A DNA stretch of 64,000 nucleotides from Nodosilinea sp. FACHB-131 (GCF_014695395.1 NZ_JACJOF010000013.1:1-64000), one strand, 5' to 3'; counted from the stretch's first letter, positions 42,519 to 52,040 are shown. Notes: a model not told the origin generated them from the sequence alone. Numbers and translations are program-made.

Positions 42519-42687
42519 AACGTCGGTTGCTATACTAGCGGAATGGCATTTTTGGCATCATCACCCAGGGAATACTGCTGGGAAGGAGCGGTCGGTTTAG
42601 ACCCTCAATGTTCCTATCGCCGAGAAAATGCCTACTCTATAGCCAAGGCACTCACCCCCCAGCCATTCACCCAGAGCCAAAGATACC

Positions 42688-43494
42688 GTGGAAGAACAAA
42701 AGCAACCCTCCGAAGTCATTACTCTCCTGTCTAGCCGCGAGCTAGAGAAAATGCGCAAAGCCTGCCAGCTCGCCGCCCAGCTGCTCGACTACCTAACGCC
42801 TTACGTTAAGCCCGGCGTCAGCACTCAAGAACTGAACGACCTGGCCGAAGCCTGGACCCAAAAGCACGGCGCTAAAAGCGCTCCCCTGGGCTATGCCGGT
42901 ACGGTGATGCCCTTTCCCCGCTCCATCTGTACCAGCATCAACGAAGTCATTTGCCACGGCATTCCCAACGGCGAAGACGTGCTACGTGATGGCGACATTA
43001 TCAACATCGACGTCACCCCCATTCTGGACGGCTACCACGGCGACACTTCTCGCACTTTCTTTGTGGGCGAACCTTCCCCCGTTGCGCGCCGTCTAGTTGA
43101 AGTCACCGAAGAAGCCATGTGGCGAGGCATTCGCGCGGTCAAGCCCGGTGCTCGGGTGGGCGATATTGGCGCTGCCATCCAAGAATACGCTGAGGGCGAA
43201 GGCTTCTCGGTGGTGCGCGACTTTGTGGGTCACGGCGTGCACCGCATTTTCCACGCCGCACCGCAAATTCCCCACTACGGCGAAAAGGGCAAGGGCAAAA
43301 AACTGCGCCCCGGCATGGTCTTCACCATCGAGCCGATGATCAATATTGGCAGCTACGAGGCCGAAGTGCTGGTTGACGGCTGGACAGCTATCACCGTCGA
43401 TCGCTCCCTCTCAGCCCAGTTTGAACACACCGTTGTCGTCACTAAAGATGGGGTTGATGTGCTGACGCTCTCGCCCGCTAAGGTGCTGGCTTAG
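42688..43494 (+). CDS. map: type I methionine aminopeptidase
   Basis: A 268-residue enzyme that removes the initiator Met. The metal ligands are in place: Asp in INIDVTPILDGYHGDTSRTFF (both Asp), His in GHGVHRIFHAAP, Glu in FTIEPMI and Glu in AQFEHTVVV. The start is GTG (no ATG in frame before the conserved ITLLSSRELEKMRKACQLA). Length is typical. Cyanobacteria carry several map paralogues, so it need not be the only one. Confidence 0.94.
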   Translation: MEEQKQPSEVITLLSSRELEKMRKACQLAAQLLDYLTPYVKPGVSTQELNDLAEAWTQKHGAKSAPLGYAGTVMPFPRSICTSINEVICHGIPNGEDVLRDGDIINIDVTPILDGYHGDTSRTFFVGEPSPVARRLVEVTEEAMWRGIRAVKPGARVGDIGAAIQEYAEGEGFSVVRDFVGHGVHRIFHAAPQIPHYGEKGKGKKLRPGMVFTIEPMINIGSYEAEVLVDGWTAITVDRSLSAQFEHTVVVTKDGVDVLTLSPAKVLA

Positions 43495-43526
43495 CAAATT
43501 AAATTTGCCGGTTTTAGGGCAACGTC

Positions 43527-44096
43527 ATGGTTGTATCAAGTCATTCCTTTGCAATGACCGCAGAGGCTTACCTGACCTGGGAGCCCTCTCAGGAGCTGCG
43601 CTATGAATATGCCAACGGCGAAGTTGTAGCGATGACGGGCGGGACCCTGCCCCATAACGACATCGCTCTCAACCTTTATACCCTGCTTAGACCGCACCTA
43701 AAACAACGGGGCTGTCGAGGCAATGTTGCTGACGCCAAGGTCAAAATCACGGCCAATATCTACCGTTACCCTGACCTGGTGGTGAGCTGCGATCGCCGCG
43801 ATGTTCAAGCTGTAGATGCGATTCAATATCCAAGCTTAGTTGTAGAGGTATTGTCTCCTGGCACAGAGGCGTTGGATCGGGGTAAAAAGTTTGAGGAATA
43901 TCGCACGCTGCCCAGCCTACAAGAGTATGGGTTGATTAACTCTGCAGCAATGACAGTGGAGATCTATCGCCGAGGTGAAGGGCGGCTGTGGTTGTATTAC
44001 CCCTATCAAGCTGGAGACTGTATTTCCTTCGATAGCATTGGGGTTACTTGCCCGATTGAGCAAATTTACGAGGGCGTAGTGCTGCCCTTTGTTTAA
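43527..44096 (+). CDS. Uma2 family (DUF820) endonuclease-like protein
   Basis: A 189-residue protein with the complete Uma2 pattern: MTAEAYLTWEPSQELRYEYANGEVVAMTGG, IYRYPDLVVSCDRRD, YPSLVVEVLSPGTEALDRGKKFEEYRTLPSLQEYGLI and a YRRGEGRLW end. The predicted PD-(D/E)xK residues Asp (YPD), Glu (VVE) and Lys (RGKKF) are all present. This is the most canonical of the three Uma2 loci in the window. It is 33 bases after map, same strand. Confidence 0.9.
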   Translation: MVVSSHSFAMTAEAYLTWEPSQELRYEYANGEVVAMTGGTLPHNDIALNLYTLLRPHLKQRGCRGNVADAKVKITANIYRYPDLVVSCDRRDVQAVDAIQYPSLVVEVLSPGTEALDRGKKFEEYRTLPSLQEYGLINSAAMTVEIYRRGEGRLWLYYPYQAGDCISFDSIGVTCPIEQIYEGVVLPFV

Positions 44097-44138
44097 CCGT
44101 CAGTTGGCCTGGTTTGCTTCTGCTAGCGCTCATCTCAA

Positions 44139-44161
44139 CCTACAAATCAAAGCTTGACGAA
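44139..44161. repeat. one-arm remnant of the GTAGGTTGGGT element
   Basis: CAACCTACAAATCAAAGCTTG resembles the right end and flank of the 14751-14828 element (CAACCTACAAATTCAGGCTTG). No matching left arm is visible. Confidence 0.45.
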
Positions 44162-44188
44162 GGCCTAGTCAACACTCGCCAATGGACT

Positions 44189-44800
44189 TTAGGGTTTGCT
44201 TTCAGCCGTTAGCTGAACAATAGAGTTGAGGGCGGCTTCGATGCGCTGCCAGCCATCAGGCGAGCTAAAGTCGATGCCCATAAATGTGCTGCTAGACTTT
44301 GTGCGCAGCATTAAATAGACTACCCCTGCCACCAAAACCGCGCTAATTGCCGGAATATCTTTGTCTGGAGGAAACGGGCCTTTAGTCTCCAGAAACTTCA
44401 AGCTGTCTAGGGCAAATTTGTCGCGCACATCGGCAAGTTCGCGAGTTAATTCATTGCCTTCTAGCAGTTCCCACCGCAGAATTTCTTGCGTCATGGGGCG
44501 CTCTTGCAAATTATCTGAGAATCTTGACAGTAGATAGGCCATCCAGTCGGCCAGGGTTTTAGCATCTACCATAGAATCATCGCCAACCAATTCGTCCACC
44601 GTAGGCCAGTAGTCCCCCTCCTGGGCAAAACACTGGAGCAAGCGCGGTAGCCCTTCAAAATAGCGATAAATCAAGACTTTATCGACTCCGGCCTCGCGGG
44701 CGATTGCATTTACCCCCAAGCTCTTAAAGCCCGATTCGGCCAAGAGTTTGCCGACAGCTGCCAAAATGCGGGCCTTAGTTTCTTCTTTATCGCGCGCCAT
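44189..44800 (-). CDS. TetR/AcrR family transcriptional regulator
   Basis: A 204-residue repressor starting MARDKEETKARILAAVGKLL, with GAGGA just upstream; longer upstream frames would swallow the operator region. The HTH is SGFKSLGVNAIAREAGVDKVLIYRYFEGLPRLLQCFA, a standard TetR recognition helix. The ligand-binding C-domain (about 60-200) is not informative. It is divergent from a thioesterase gene 95 bases away, with two like-oriented palindromes between them. Autoregulation and control of the thioesterase are the likely roles. Confidence 0.92.
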   Translation of the reverse strand: MARDKEETKARILAAVGKLLAESGFKSLGVNAIAREAGVDKVLIYRYFEGLPRLLQCFAQEGDYWPTVDELVGDDSMVDAKTLADWMAYLLSRFSDNLQERPMTQEILRWELLEGNELTRELADVRDKFALDSLKFLETKGPFPPDKDIPAISAVLVAGVVYLMLRTKSSSTFMGIDFSSPDGWQRIEAALNSIVQLTAESKP

Positions 44801-44819
44801 AAAGTCCTCTTGCTGACTT

Positions 44820-44862
44820 GTCACCATCCGGTGACCATGATACCGTGTCACTGAGCGGTGAC
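44820..44862. promoter_or_regulatory. paired TetR-type operators between divergent genes
   Basis: GTCACC-ATCC-GGTGAC (44820-44835, perfect 6-bp arms) and GTCACT-GAGC-GGTGAC (44847-44862, one mismatch), centres 27 bp apart, lie between the regulator and thioesterase starts. Shape, repetition and position fit operators of the adjacent TetR protein. Confidence 0.7.
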
Positions 44863-44895
44863 TTAGATCAATTATTCTTTGGCTGAGCACAGACT

Positions 44896-45318
44896 ATGCA
44901 CAAACTTCTGTTTGATCTTGAGGTTTATACCTATCAAATTGACTTCGCTGGCCATGTGAATAACTCGGTTTACATCCACTGGATGGAAATTGGCCGCCTC
45001 AAGTTGCTAGAAGCCATTGGCATGCCAATCCATGAAGTGCTCAAACAGGGAATCGCGCCCGTTTTAACTCAAACCAACATTATTTATAAGTTGCCGCTGT
45101 ATTTGGGCGATCGCGTTCAGGCCCAGATGTGGCTGTCTGAACTGCGCAATGCCTCAGCGGTCATGCAGTTTCGTTTTTACAACGGTGACCAGGTGTTGGC
45201 CGCTGAGGGCATGCAAAAAGGCTTATTTGTAGATATCAAAACCATGCGTCCCAAACGCCTTTCATCGGAAGAAAGGGCTTTGTTTTCTGCCTATTTAACT
45301 GTGGCGGCGGAAGTCTAA
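44896..45318 (+). CDS. hot-dog acyl-CoA thioesterase (4HBT/YbgC-like)
   Basis: A 140-residue hot-dog protein. IDFAGHVNNSVYIHWMEIGRLKLLEAIG contains the D-x-x-GHVNN-x-x-Y motif with the catalytic Asp. DRVQAQMWLSELRNASAVMQFRFYNGDQVLAAEGMQKGLFVDI forms the central strands. Members hydrolyse acyl- or hydroxybenzoyl-CoA. Control by the divergent TetR regulator is likely from the paired palindromes upstream. Confidence 0.9.
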   Translation: MHKLLFDLEVYTYQIDFAGHVNNSVYIHWMEIGRLKLLEAIGMPIHEVLKQGIAPVLTQTNIIYKLPLYLGDRVQAQMWLSELRNASAVMQFRFYNGDQVLAAEGMQKGLFVDIKTMRPKRLSSEERALFSAYLTVAAEV

Positions 45319-45520
45319 GTCTTGGCCCATGAATTTAGCTTCCCTATCTAACTTCGAGCTACGGCACCCTTAGTGCGGGCTGACACATCCATGACCAGGG
45401 TGTTTTTGAGCAGTTTGCCGACGCCAACTGGCATGGTGGTTTGCTCTCTTAAATCATATTGTTTGTCAGCAACCCCCGAGGGAAAACCAAACTCCTTGCG
45501 GGGGCGATCGCCATGCACCC

Positions 45521-46816
45521 CTACTCAGATTCTGGGGGCCAGGTGGCGTCGATGTCGCTGAGCACGGTGTCTAAGTCTTGGCCATCAACATAGTCGACAA
45601 TTCCCGACCAAAAGGCACCCGTGCCGATCGCCCCCGGCATCAGATCAGCACCGTCGAAGCGCAGCACATCGGCATTGCGCAAAATCTCGGCTTGCCTGCG
45701 GGTGAGGTCGTCGGGGTAGGCGTCGAGGCTCACCTGGCGGTGCGGGGAAATGTAGCTGCCCAGCCCGGCCCAAATCGCATGAGGTTCGGGGGTGGCCAGA
45801 TAGGCCATCAGGGCGCGCACCGCTGGCGTGTCGTTAAACACGCCGAAGACGATGCCGCCCAAAATCACTGCGTTGCCCTGGGTTGGGTCCATCGGCGGTA
45901 GCGGGAACACGCTGAGGTTGACGCCGGGTTCGATGGTTTCTGGCAAAAATTCGACAATAAAGCTGGCCTGGTGGTGCAGGTAGCAGCCCGGTGGGTTGGC
46001 AAATAGAGGCAGCGGGGCTTCCCCAAAGGGGGTGCTGAGAATGCCGGTGGTGCCGCCCAACACCGCGTCGGGGTTGAGGGCGATCGCCCCAAAGCCCTCA
46101 AACGCCGCCTTTACCTGCGGGTCAGCAAAGGGAATCTCGTGGCTCACCCACTGGTCATAGACCGCTGGCCCCGCCTGGCGCAGCAGAATGTCTTCAACCC
46201 AGTCGGTGCCGACCCAGCCGGTGGCCTGGCCGCTTTCCATGCCCATGCACCAAGGTTTGCTGCCGTCGGCGACGATGCGATCGCTCAGCGCTTCCATCTC
46301 GGCCCAGGTTTCCGGCACGGTGTAGCCCTTGGCCTCGAAAGCCTGCGGGTTGTACCACACCAGGCTTTTGACATCGGCCCGCATCCAGAGGCCGTAAACA
46401 TCGTCTTCTAGACTGACCAGATTTAGCAGGTACTCGTCGTAGGCATCGCCCAGGGTGGCGCGATCGATAAAGTCGGTGAGGGGTACCATCTGACCGGCTT
46501 CAGCAAAGTCCATCATCAGTCCCGGTTGCGGGAATAGGGCCATATCTGGCGGGTTGCCCGAGTCAACTCGCACCGGCACCAGGGTGGTAAAGGCGTCGCT
46601 GCCTTCGTAGATAATTTCAATCCCAGTTGCGGCGGTAAAGGGAGCCATAGCGGCCCGCATCTTGTCTTCGCCCACGCCGGTCAGGGTGCCCAGAATGGTG
46701 ATCGTATCGCCGGACTGAACTTCTGTAGTTTGGGGAGCGTTGGACTGTGATCTACAGCCAACCATGACAACGCTGAAGATGAGCGTAAGCCCGACGAACT
46801 GGGGAAGTTTTTTCAT
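45521..46816 (-). CDS. ggtB: sugar/alpha-glucoside ABC transporter substrate-binding lipoprotein (GgtB-like)
   Basis: A 431-residue periplasmic binding protein. The signal ends at lipobox VVMVGC, so it is a lipoprotein. The mature part ITILGTLTGVGEDKMRAAMAPFTAATGIEIIYEG and VPVRVDSGNPPDMALFPQPGLM are of the alpha-glucoside/AglE-GgtB group. With the adjacent ATPase and two AglF/AglG-type permeases it forms an importer. In Synechocystis the related Ggt system takes up glucosylglycerol, sucrose and trehalose, so osmolyte recovery is the likely role (inference). It is separated from the other ggt genes by a diguanylate cyclase gene. Confidence 0.8.
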   Translation of the reverse strand: MKKLPQFVGLTLIFSVVMVGCRSQSNAPQTTEVQSGDTITILGTLTGVGEDKMRAAMAPFTAATGIEIIYEGSDAFTTLVPVRVDSGNPPDMALFPQPGLMMDFAEAGQMVPLTDFIDRATLGDAYDEYLLNLVSLEDDVYGLWMRADVKSLVWYNPQAFEAKGYTVPETWAEMEALSDRIVADGSKPWCMGMESGQATGWVGTDWVEDILLRQAGPAVYDQWVSHEIPFADPQVKAAFEGFGAIALNPDAVLGGTTGILSTPFGEAPLPLFANPPGCYLHHQASFIVEFLPETIEPGVNLSVFPLPPMDPTQGNAVILGGIVFGVFNDTPAVRALMAYLATPEPHAIWAGLGSYISPHRQVSLDAYPDDLTRRQAEILRNADVLRFDGADLMPGAIGTGAFWSGIVDYVDGQDLDTVLSDIDATWPPESE

Positions 46817-46899
46817 GGTGGTGGCCTGACTCAGTTGGCTTGTATGGCCCTAACCTTAGGCCAGGTTGCGCTACTGTGCCAGCCCTGCGAAAAGAATCC

Positions 46900-48519
46900 T
46901 TATTCCCCATAGACTACGCGGTTGCGTCCGGTTTGCTTGGCTCGGTAGAGTGCCCGGTCAGCGATGTCGATCAGATGTTGGGGCGACTTGTCGACGGTGG
47001 GAATCTGGCAGGCCACCCCAACACTGACGGTGACATAGATCGTCTCGGTGGCCGTTTCAAAATTTACGATGTTGAGGTTGCAGATGCTGCGGCGAAGAGT
47101 TTCGGCAATGGTGAGTGCCCCCGAAAGATCGGTATTGGGCAAGACGACGACAAACTCTTCACCCCCATAGCGGGCGACTAAATCGGTAGGGCGATTGACC
47201 ACGCGCTGGCTGGTTTGGGCGACGGTGGTCAGGCAAGTGTCTCCAGCCAGGTGCCCGTGGCGGTCATTAAATTGCTTGAAATGGTCAACATCAAACATGA
47301 TCAGCGAGAGGGGCAACTGGCTGCGGCTCAGGCGTTTCCACTCCTGCTGAAGAACGACGTCAAAATGGCGACGGTTAGCAATTTTAGTCAGGGCATCCTG
47401 GCGGCTCAGTTCATTCAAGCGTTGGTTGGCCTGCTCTAGGGCCTGGTTGGTCTCGGCCAGCCGTTTAGCTTGGCACTGGAGTTTTGCCAGTAGATCGGCC
47501 TGCTGCACGGCGATCGCTAATTGATCGGCCACCTGCTCCAGCAGATCGACCTCTCCCGTGCTCCACTGGCGGTAGTCACTACAGGTCTGAGCGATCAAAA
47601 ACCCCCAAAGACAGTTTTCTCCTTCGTCCTGCGCCTGTAGCACCGGGGCAATGATGGCCGACTTGGCCGCGATCGCCTGCATCAAGGGGCCGAGGCAAAG
47701 GTCAGCATCCTGCTGCTCTAGGTCGGCGACAGCACCCACGGTGCTCTGACCATAATGTTGATAGCAGGTTGACCGCAGCCCTTGCCCCTGACACTGGTGA
47801 GCGGTGGCGGCTATAGGGCAGTCAGTCTCATGGGTAACCTGAATGACCTCTCCGCCGTGGCTTGAGGTGAACTGAAAAATCAGGGTGCGATCGACGTGCA
47901 GATGACGCTGCACCTCCTCGGTGGCGGTGGCCAGAATATCTTGCAGGTCCAGGGTTTGTCGAATGCGTTGGGTAATCTGCCAGAGAGTGTGGTCTTGCTC
48001 TGCCTTCTGCTGGAGAGCAAGTTCTGCCGCCTTGCGATCGCTCAGGTCTTGAATCAGCGCAAAATAGCCTTTCACCGCACCCTCAGTGTCGAAGTCAGGC
48101 ACCAGAGTGGCTTGCACGTAGCGCGTCCCCGCTAGGTCATAGTTTAGAGCGGCCTCATAAACTACCTTTTCTCCCGCTAAAACTCGATCGATATTGGGCT
48201 TGGCCTTTTCGTAGGCGGCAGTGCCAATGACTGTCTCTAGGGAGCGACCATAGAGATCCTCTGGCTTGATGCCAAACCAGTCTTGATATGTGCCATTGAC
48301 GTACTGATAGCAGAGGTTTTTGTCTACGTAGGAAACGCAAGCAGGCAGCGAATCTACTATTTGCTGCAGCAGATGCAGCTGAGCATAAATTTGAATCTGC
48401 TTGTTCACAGTCTCTTCGTGCCGCCATGCCGTTGGGGAGAGCTGCAACTCCGATGACTCTGGAGTAATCTCGTTCCAAAAGCGGGGAGACTGCCGTTTAC
48501 CTCTAGGCACCTTGGCCAT
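46900..48519 (-). CDS. PAS-GAF-GGDEF diguanylate cyclase
   Basis: A 539-residue protein starting [10 protein letters not shown], preceded by AGAGGA; the frame is open further upstream but that part is not protein-like. A PAS/PAC domain (about 48-165, [22 protein letters not shown]...[11 protein letters not shown]) leads to a GAF domain with [10 protein letters not shown] and the [13 protein letters not shown] region. A short coiled coil precedes GGDEF (about 375-535), active-site RYGGEEF with intact G-G-E-E-F. The inhibitory RxxD site appears absent. It should make c-di-GMP. Its position between ggtA and ggtB is unusual and may be incidental. Confidence 0.93.
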   Translation of the reverse strand: MAKVPRGKRQSPRFWNEITPESSELQLSPTAWRHEETVNKQIQIYAQLHLLQQIVDSLPACVSYVDKNLCYQYVNGTYQDWFGIKPEDLYGRSLETVIGTAAYEKAKPNIDRVLAGEKVVYEAALNYDLAGTRYVQATLVPDFDTEGAVKGYFALIQDLSDRKAAELALQQKAEQDHTLWQITQRIRQTLDLQDILATATEEVQRHLHVDRTLIFQFTSSHGGEVIQVTHETDCPIAATAHQCQGQGLRSTCYQHYGQSTVGAVADLEQQDADLCLGPLMQAIAAKSAIIAPVLQAQDEGENCLWGFLIAQTCSDYRQWSTGEVDLLEQVADQLAIAVQQADLLAKLQCQAKRLAETNQALEQANQRLNELSRQDALTKIANRRHFDVVLQQEWKRLSRSQLPLSLIMFDVDHFKQFNDRHGHLAGDTCLTTVAQTSQRVVNRPTDLVARYGGEEFVVVLPNTDLSGALTIAETLRRSICNLNIVNFETATETIYVTVSVGVACQIPTVDKSPQHLIDIADRALYRAKQTGRNRVVYGE

Positions 48520-48640
48520 AGAGAAAATCCTCTGGTGGTAAAGTGAGCAGAACGGGTGCCAGAGTCGAAGTATTCCCTGTTCAGCATTGTTCTTCGTTAA
48601 GGTAGCAAAAGCCGCCCCTGAAGATGACCCACCCAAAGAG

Positions 48641-49744
48641 TTAACTTATTGCCTCTTCAGTGTGGGGATCAAACAGATGTAGGACAGCGGTGTTGACGGC
48701 CAGTTCAACCCTGTCGCCTAGGGTCAGGGTAGATCGGCGATCGACCCTAGCCACACAGCTCTGCTCATCGCCTAAAGTGAGGTAGACAATCACCTCATGG
48801 CCCATGCTTTCGGTGTGGGTAATGGTGCCTTTGAGGGGTGCGGTGACCATGCCAGGGGGCAGATAGCAGCGATCGTGAATATCTTCGGGGCGAAGGCCGC
48901 AGATCACCCGCTGACCGACGTAGCGCTGGCACTGGGCCGAGGTTGTCGGCGGTAGAGGCAAGCTGAGAGCATCAGACTTGAACCAAAGCTGATCGGTCAT
49001 TTCGACCAGCGCTCCATCAAAGAAATTCATCGCGGGGCTGCCAATAAACCCGGCCACAAACTTGTTTTTAGGGCTGCTGTAGATCGCCTGGGGGGTGTCG
49101 ATCTGCTGCAAGACACCCTGGTTCAAAATGGCGATGCGGGTGCCCATGGTCATGGCTTCGACCTGGTCGTGGGTGACATAGATGAACGTGCTTTTCAGCT
49201 CACGGTGCAGGCGGCTGATTTCAGTACGGGCCTGCACGCGCAGTTGGGCATCGAGGTTGGAGAGGGGTTCATCCATCAAAAACACCGCCGGGTTGCGAAC
49301 GATCGCTCGACACACTGCCACCCGCTGCCGCTGCCCCCCCGAGAGGTCCTTGGGCTTGCGGTGAAGCAAATCCTCCAGCCCCATTTGCTGGGCCGCCCGC
49401 TGCACCCGCTGCTGAATGTCGCCCCTGCCCAAACCTTGAAGCTCTAAGCTAAAGGCCATATTGTCGTACACCGTCATATGGGGGTACAGCGCATAGGACT
49501 GAAACACCATCGCAATGTCGCGATCGCGGCTGGCCAACTCATTCACCCGGCGATCGCCAATGTAAATATCCCCCGCAGTCACGCTGTCTAACCCCGCCAA
49601 CAGCCGCAGAGTAGTAGTTTTGCCACAGCCCGAAGGCCCAACAAAGACCAGAAACTCGCGATCGCCAATCTCAATATCCAAATCGCGCAGGGCTACGAAC
49701 TCGCTGTAGCGCTTGGTGACAGATTTGAAGGTGACCGAGGGCAT
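48641..49744 (-). CDS. ggtA: sugar ABC transporter ATP-binding protein (UgpC/MsmK/GgtA type)
   Basis: A 367-residue ABC ATPase: Walker [10 protein letters not shown], signature LSGGQRQR, Walker [13 protein letters not shown], then the C-terminal OB-like regulatory domain ([31 protein letters not shown]) typical of the carbohydrate-uptake CUT1 ATPases. These often serve several importers. It lies downstream of the two permeases, separated by about 200 bases of purine/pyrimidine tandem repeat. Confidence 0.9.
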   Translation of the reverse strand: MPSVTFKSVTKRYSEFVALRDLDIEIGDREFLVFVGPSGCGKTTTLRLLAGLDSVTAGDIYIGDRRVNELASRDRDIAMVFQSYALYPHMTVYDNMAFSLELQGLGRGDIQQRVQRAAQQMGLEDLLHRKPKDLSGGQRQRVAVCRAIVRNPAVFLMDEPLSNLDAQLRVQARTEISRLHRELKSTFIYVTHDQVEAMTMGTRIAILNQGVLQQIDTPQAIYSSPKNKFVAGFIGSPAMNFFDGALVEMTDQLWFKSDALSLPLPPTTSAQCQRYVGQRVICGLRPEDIHDRCYLPPGMVTAPLKGTITHTESMGHEVIVYLTLGDEQSCVARVDRRSTLTLGDRVELAVNTAVLHLFDPHTEEAIS

Positions 49745-49947
49745 GGGGGGAGGGAGTGGATAGGTGGGAGAGTGGGAGGGTGGATGAGTGGGAGAGTGGG
49801 AGGGTGGATGAGTGGGAGGGTGGATGAGTGGGAGGGTGGATGAGTGGGAGAGTGGATGGGTAGGTTGCGGGGTGAGAGGGTGGCGTTTTTAGGCTCATCT
49901 AACCCATCTACCCATCCACCCATCCACCCACCTACCCACCTACCCAC
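49745..49947. repeat. strand-biased tandem repeats between ggtD and ggtA
   Basis: Left block (about 49764-49862): units GTGGGAGAGTGGGAGGGTGGATGA and the shorter GTGGGAGGGTGGATGA, nearly pure purine plus T. Right block (about 49904-49947): CCCATCCA and CACCTACC-type units. The two blocks are partly complementary (GGGTGGATG against CATCCACCC), so transcript and single-stranded DNA can fold back. Both blocks are rich in runs of three or more G on one strand. Confidence 0.88.
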
Positions 49948-50793
49948 CTACCCCTTCACCGATCCCGCCAGCAGCCCGCGCACAAAGTACCGCTGGAGGG
50001 CAAAAAACACCAGCAGCGGCACCGTCATGGTGACGAATGCCCCGGCGGTGAGCAGGTGCCAGTCTTGGCCCCGCGAGCCGACTAGGTTGGTGAGGGTAAT
50101 CGTTAGGGGAGCGACGGTGGGGGTGCCGCCCAAAAACACTAGCGCCACTAGCAAATCATTCCACACCCAGAGAAATTGGAAGACCGCAAAGGAGGCGATC
50201 GCCGGCATCGACAGTGGCACAATCACCCGCGTAAAAATTTTGAGGTGGGTGGCTCCATCCACTGCCGCCGCCTCGATTAAATCCTGCGGCAGCGCCCGGA
50301 TGTAGTTGGTCAACAGGTAGATGCCCAGGGGCAGACTGTAGCCCGTGTGGGCCAGCCACACCCCGGCAAAGGTGCCCGTCAGACCCAGATCGCGGTAGGC
50401 CCGCAGCAGCGGAATGAATGTCATTTGCAAGGGCACCACTAGCAGCGTCACGATCGCCAAAAATAGCCACTGCCGACCCGGAAACTCCATCCAGGCCAGG
50501 GCGTAGGCGGCAAAGGCGGCGATCGCGATCGGCATCACCGTCGCCGGAATCGCGATGGTAAAGCTGTTCAGTAACGCCTGCCCCATGCCCGCCGCGCCTA
50601 GCACCGCGCGGTAGTTCTCTAGGCTGTACTGGGTGAACTCGAAGGGATGCTGAAATACTGTCCACCAGCCGCTAGAGAGTACATCGGCCGGGGGGCGGAT
50701 GGAGCTGATCAGCAGGCCCAGGCTGGGGAGAGTCCACAGCAGGGAGAGGGTGATTAGGGCGAGGTGGATGGGGGTGCGGGCGAGGCGGGGCAT
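49948..50793 (-). CDS. ggtD: carbohydrate ABC transporter permease (GgtD/AglG-like)
   Basis: A 281-residue permease of the MalG group with six membrane segments. The EAA loop is LIEAAAVDGATHLKIFTRVIVPLSMPAIASF. The N-terminal loop is typical (RPPADVLSSGWWTVF). It should pair with the upstream GgtC-like permease. It is 44 bases after ggtC, with a G-rich purine stretch in between. Confidence 0.88.
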   Translation of the reverse strand: MPRLARTPIHLALITLSLLWTLPSLGLLISSIRPPADVLSSGWWTVFQHPFEFTQYSLENYRAVLGAAGMGQALLNSFTIAIPATVMPIAIAAFAAYALAWMEFPGRQWLFLAIVTLLVVPLQMTFIPLLRAYRDLGLTGTFAGVWLAHTGYSLPLGIYLLTNYIRALPQDLIEAAAVDGATHLKIFTRVIVPLSMPAIASFAVFQFLWVWNDLLVALVFLGGTPTVAPLTITLTNLVGSRGQDWHLLTAGAFVTMTVPLLVFFALQRYFVRGLLAGSVKG

Positions 50794-50837
50794 GGGGGAG
50801 GTAGGGAAGGTGGGGGGGAGGTGGGGGAGGTAGGGGG
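50794..50837. repeat. short purine-rich spacer between ggtC and ggtD
   Basis: The plus strand reads GGGGGAGGTAGGGAAGGTGGG and on, nearly pure purine with many G runs, resembling the longer tract between ggtD and ggtA. Confidence 0.7.
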
Positions 50838-51815
50838 TTAGCGGGTGGTGGGCTGGCGAAATTCACGGATGTTGACGACCATGATGGGGATGACGGCGAG
50901 CAGCAGCATGACGGCGATCGCACTGCCCCGGCCATAGTGGCGAAAGCTAAACATCTCCTTAAACATGCGGCTGGCGATCACCTCGGTGCCCTGGTTGCCC
51001 GCCGTCATCACGTATACAATGTCGAACACCTTGAGCACCAGCAGCACGGTGGTGGTTGAGACTACCAGAATGGTGGAGCGAATCATGGGCACGACAATGC
51101 GCCAAAAAATCTGTACCTCATTGGCCCCATCGATGCGGGCGGCTTCGATCATCTCCTGGGGAATGCCCTTTACCGCCGCCGAGAGCAGCACCATACAAAA
51201 GCCGGTTTGCAGCCAAATCATAATGGCGATTAGGGCGAAGTTATTGAGCGATCGCTCCACCAGCCAGCCCACCGGCTCAAAGCCCAGGCTGGTGATCACC
51301 CCGTTGAGCAAGCCAATCTGGGCAGTCCCCGCCGGGCGAAAGGCGTAGATAAACTTCCAAATCACGCTGGCCCCGACGAAGGAGATTGCCATGGGCAAAA
51401 AGATCAGCGTTTTGGGCAAGGGCTCGTAGCCCACTCGGTCGGCCAGCACCGCGATCAGCAGCCCTAGGCTGACACTGACCCCCGTTACCCCCACCAACCA
51501 GAAAATGTTGTTGCGAAAGGCCTCGCCCATACTCGGGTCGGCAAAGAGGGAGATGTAGTTGCTGAAACCGACGAAGGACTGCGATCGCGCGTCGAGCAGG
51601 CTAACGTAAACCGTCAACACCGTCGGAATGACCAGGTAGGCCACCAGCAGCAGCAGCGCCGGAGCCAGGTAAACCCAGGGCAAAATGCGACCTTTGAGCC
51701 GTCCTGGAGCAAAGCGCTCCACCAGCGCGTTCGCCCCGTAGAACAGAGCCACTACCCCACCACTACCGACCAAAATGGCCAGCACCGCTATCCCTATCTT
51801 TGAGAAAACGACCAT
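50838..51815 (-). CDS. ggtC: carbohydrate ABC transporter permease (GgtC/AglF-like)
   Basis: A 325-residue permease of the MalF group with an extra N-terminal membrane segment (about 5-30, then the usual LPWVYLAPALLLLVAYLVIPTVLTVYVSL). The EAA loop is MIEAARIDGANEVQIFWRIVVPMIRSTI. The C-terminal half TVLLVLKVFDIVYVMTAGNQG is typical of AglF. It is the first gene of the four-part importer on this strand. A small palindrome lies 12 bases before its start. Confidence 0.88.
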   Translation of the reverse strand: MVVFSKIGIAVLAILVGSGGVVALFYGANALVERFAPGRLKGRILPWVYLAPALLLLVAYLVIPTVLTVYVSLLDARSQSFVGFSNYISLFADPSMGEAFRNNIFWLVGVTGVSVSLGLLIAVLADRVGYEPLPKTLIFLPMAISFVGASVIWKFIYAFRPAGTAQIGLLNGVITSLGFEPVGWLVERSLNNFALIAIMIWLQTGFCMVLLSAAVKGIPQEMIEAARIDGANEVQIFWRIVVPMIRSTILVVSTTTVLLVLKVFDIVYVMTAGNQGTEVIASRMFKEMFSFRHYGRGSAIAVMLLLAVIPIMVVNIREFRQPTTR

Positions 51816-51826
51816 AGATTTGCGGT

Positions 51827-51839
51827 TAGCTGTCAGCTA
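51827..51839. promoter_or_regulatory. palindrome upstream of ggtC
   Basis: TAGCTG-T-CAGCTA, a perfect 6-bp inverted repeat with one central base, lies directly upstream of the ggtC start codon. It could be an operator; only position supports this. Confidence 0.3.
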
Positions 51840-52040
51840 GTCTTGACGTCACCTTGCCCTAGGCCCAGCCATTTCCAGCGCGTGGCCGCAGGACCAATGC
51901 CTCATTCTGAACTCCCTTTAGCACTCTTGATGTTTAGGGGTAGGAATCCCAAAAATGCTCCAGTTCGCCATTGGTTTGAAATGCCCAACACCACCCAGGA
52001 ATAACGCTATGCTGGGGCTGATTTTACCTTAGGCAGGGCA

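Noticed and set aside
42543-42734. 63-codon plus-strand frame upstream of map
   Set aside because: It runs into map in another frame, has no protein-like pattern and no ribosome-binding site.
45475-45520. Terminator after ggtB
   Set aside because: CCCCCGAGGG...CCTTGCGGGGG pairs imperfectly and has no T-run on the ggtB strand.
49671-49947. Minus-strand frames rich in Pro/Ser/Leu/His across the tandem repeats
   Set aside because: They only translate the G/C-rich repeat; composition is pure repeat, there is no start context, and they overlap the ggtA start.
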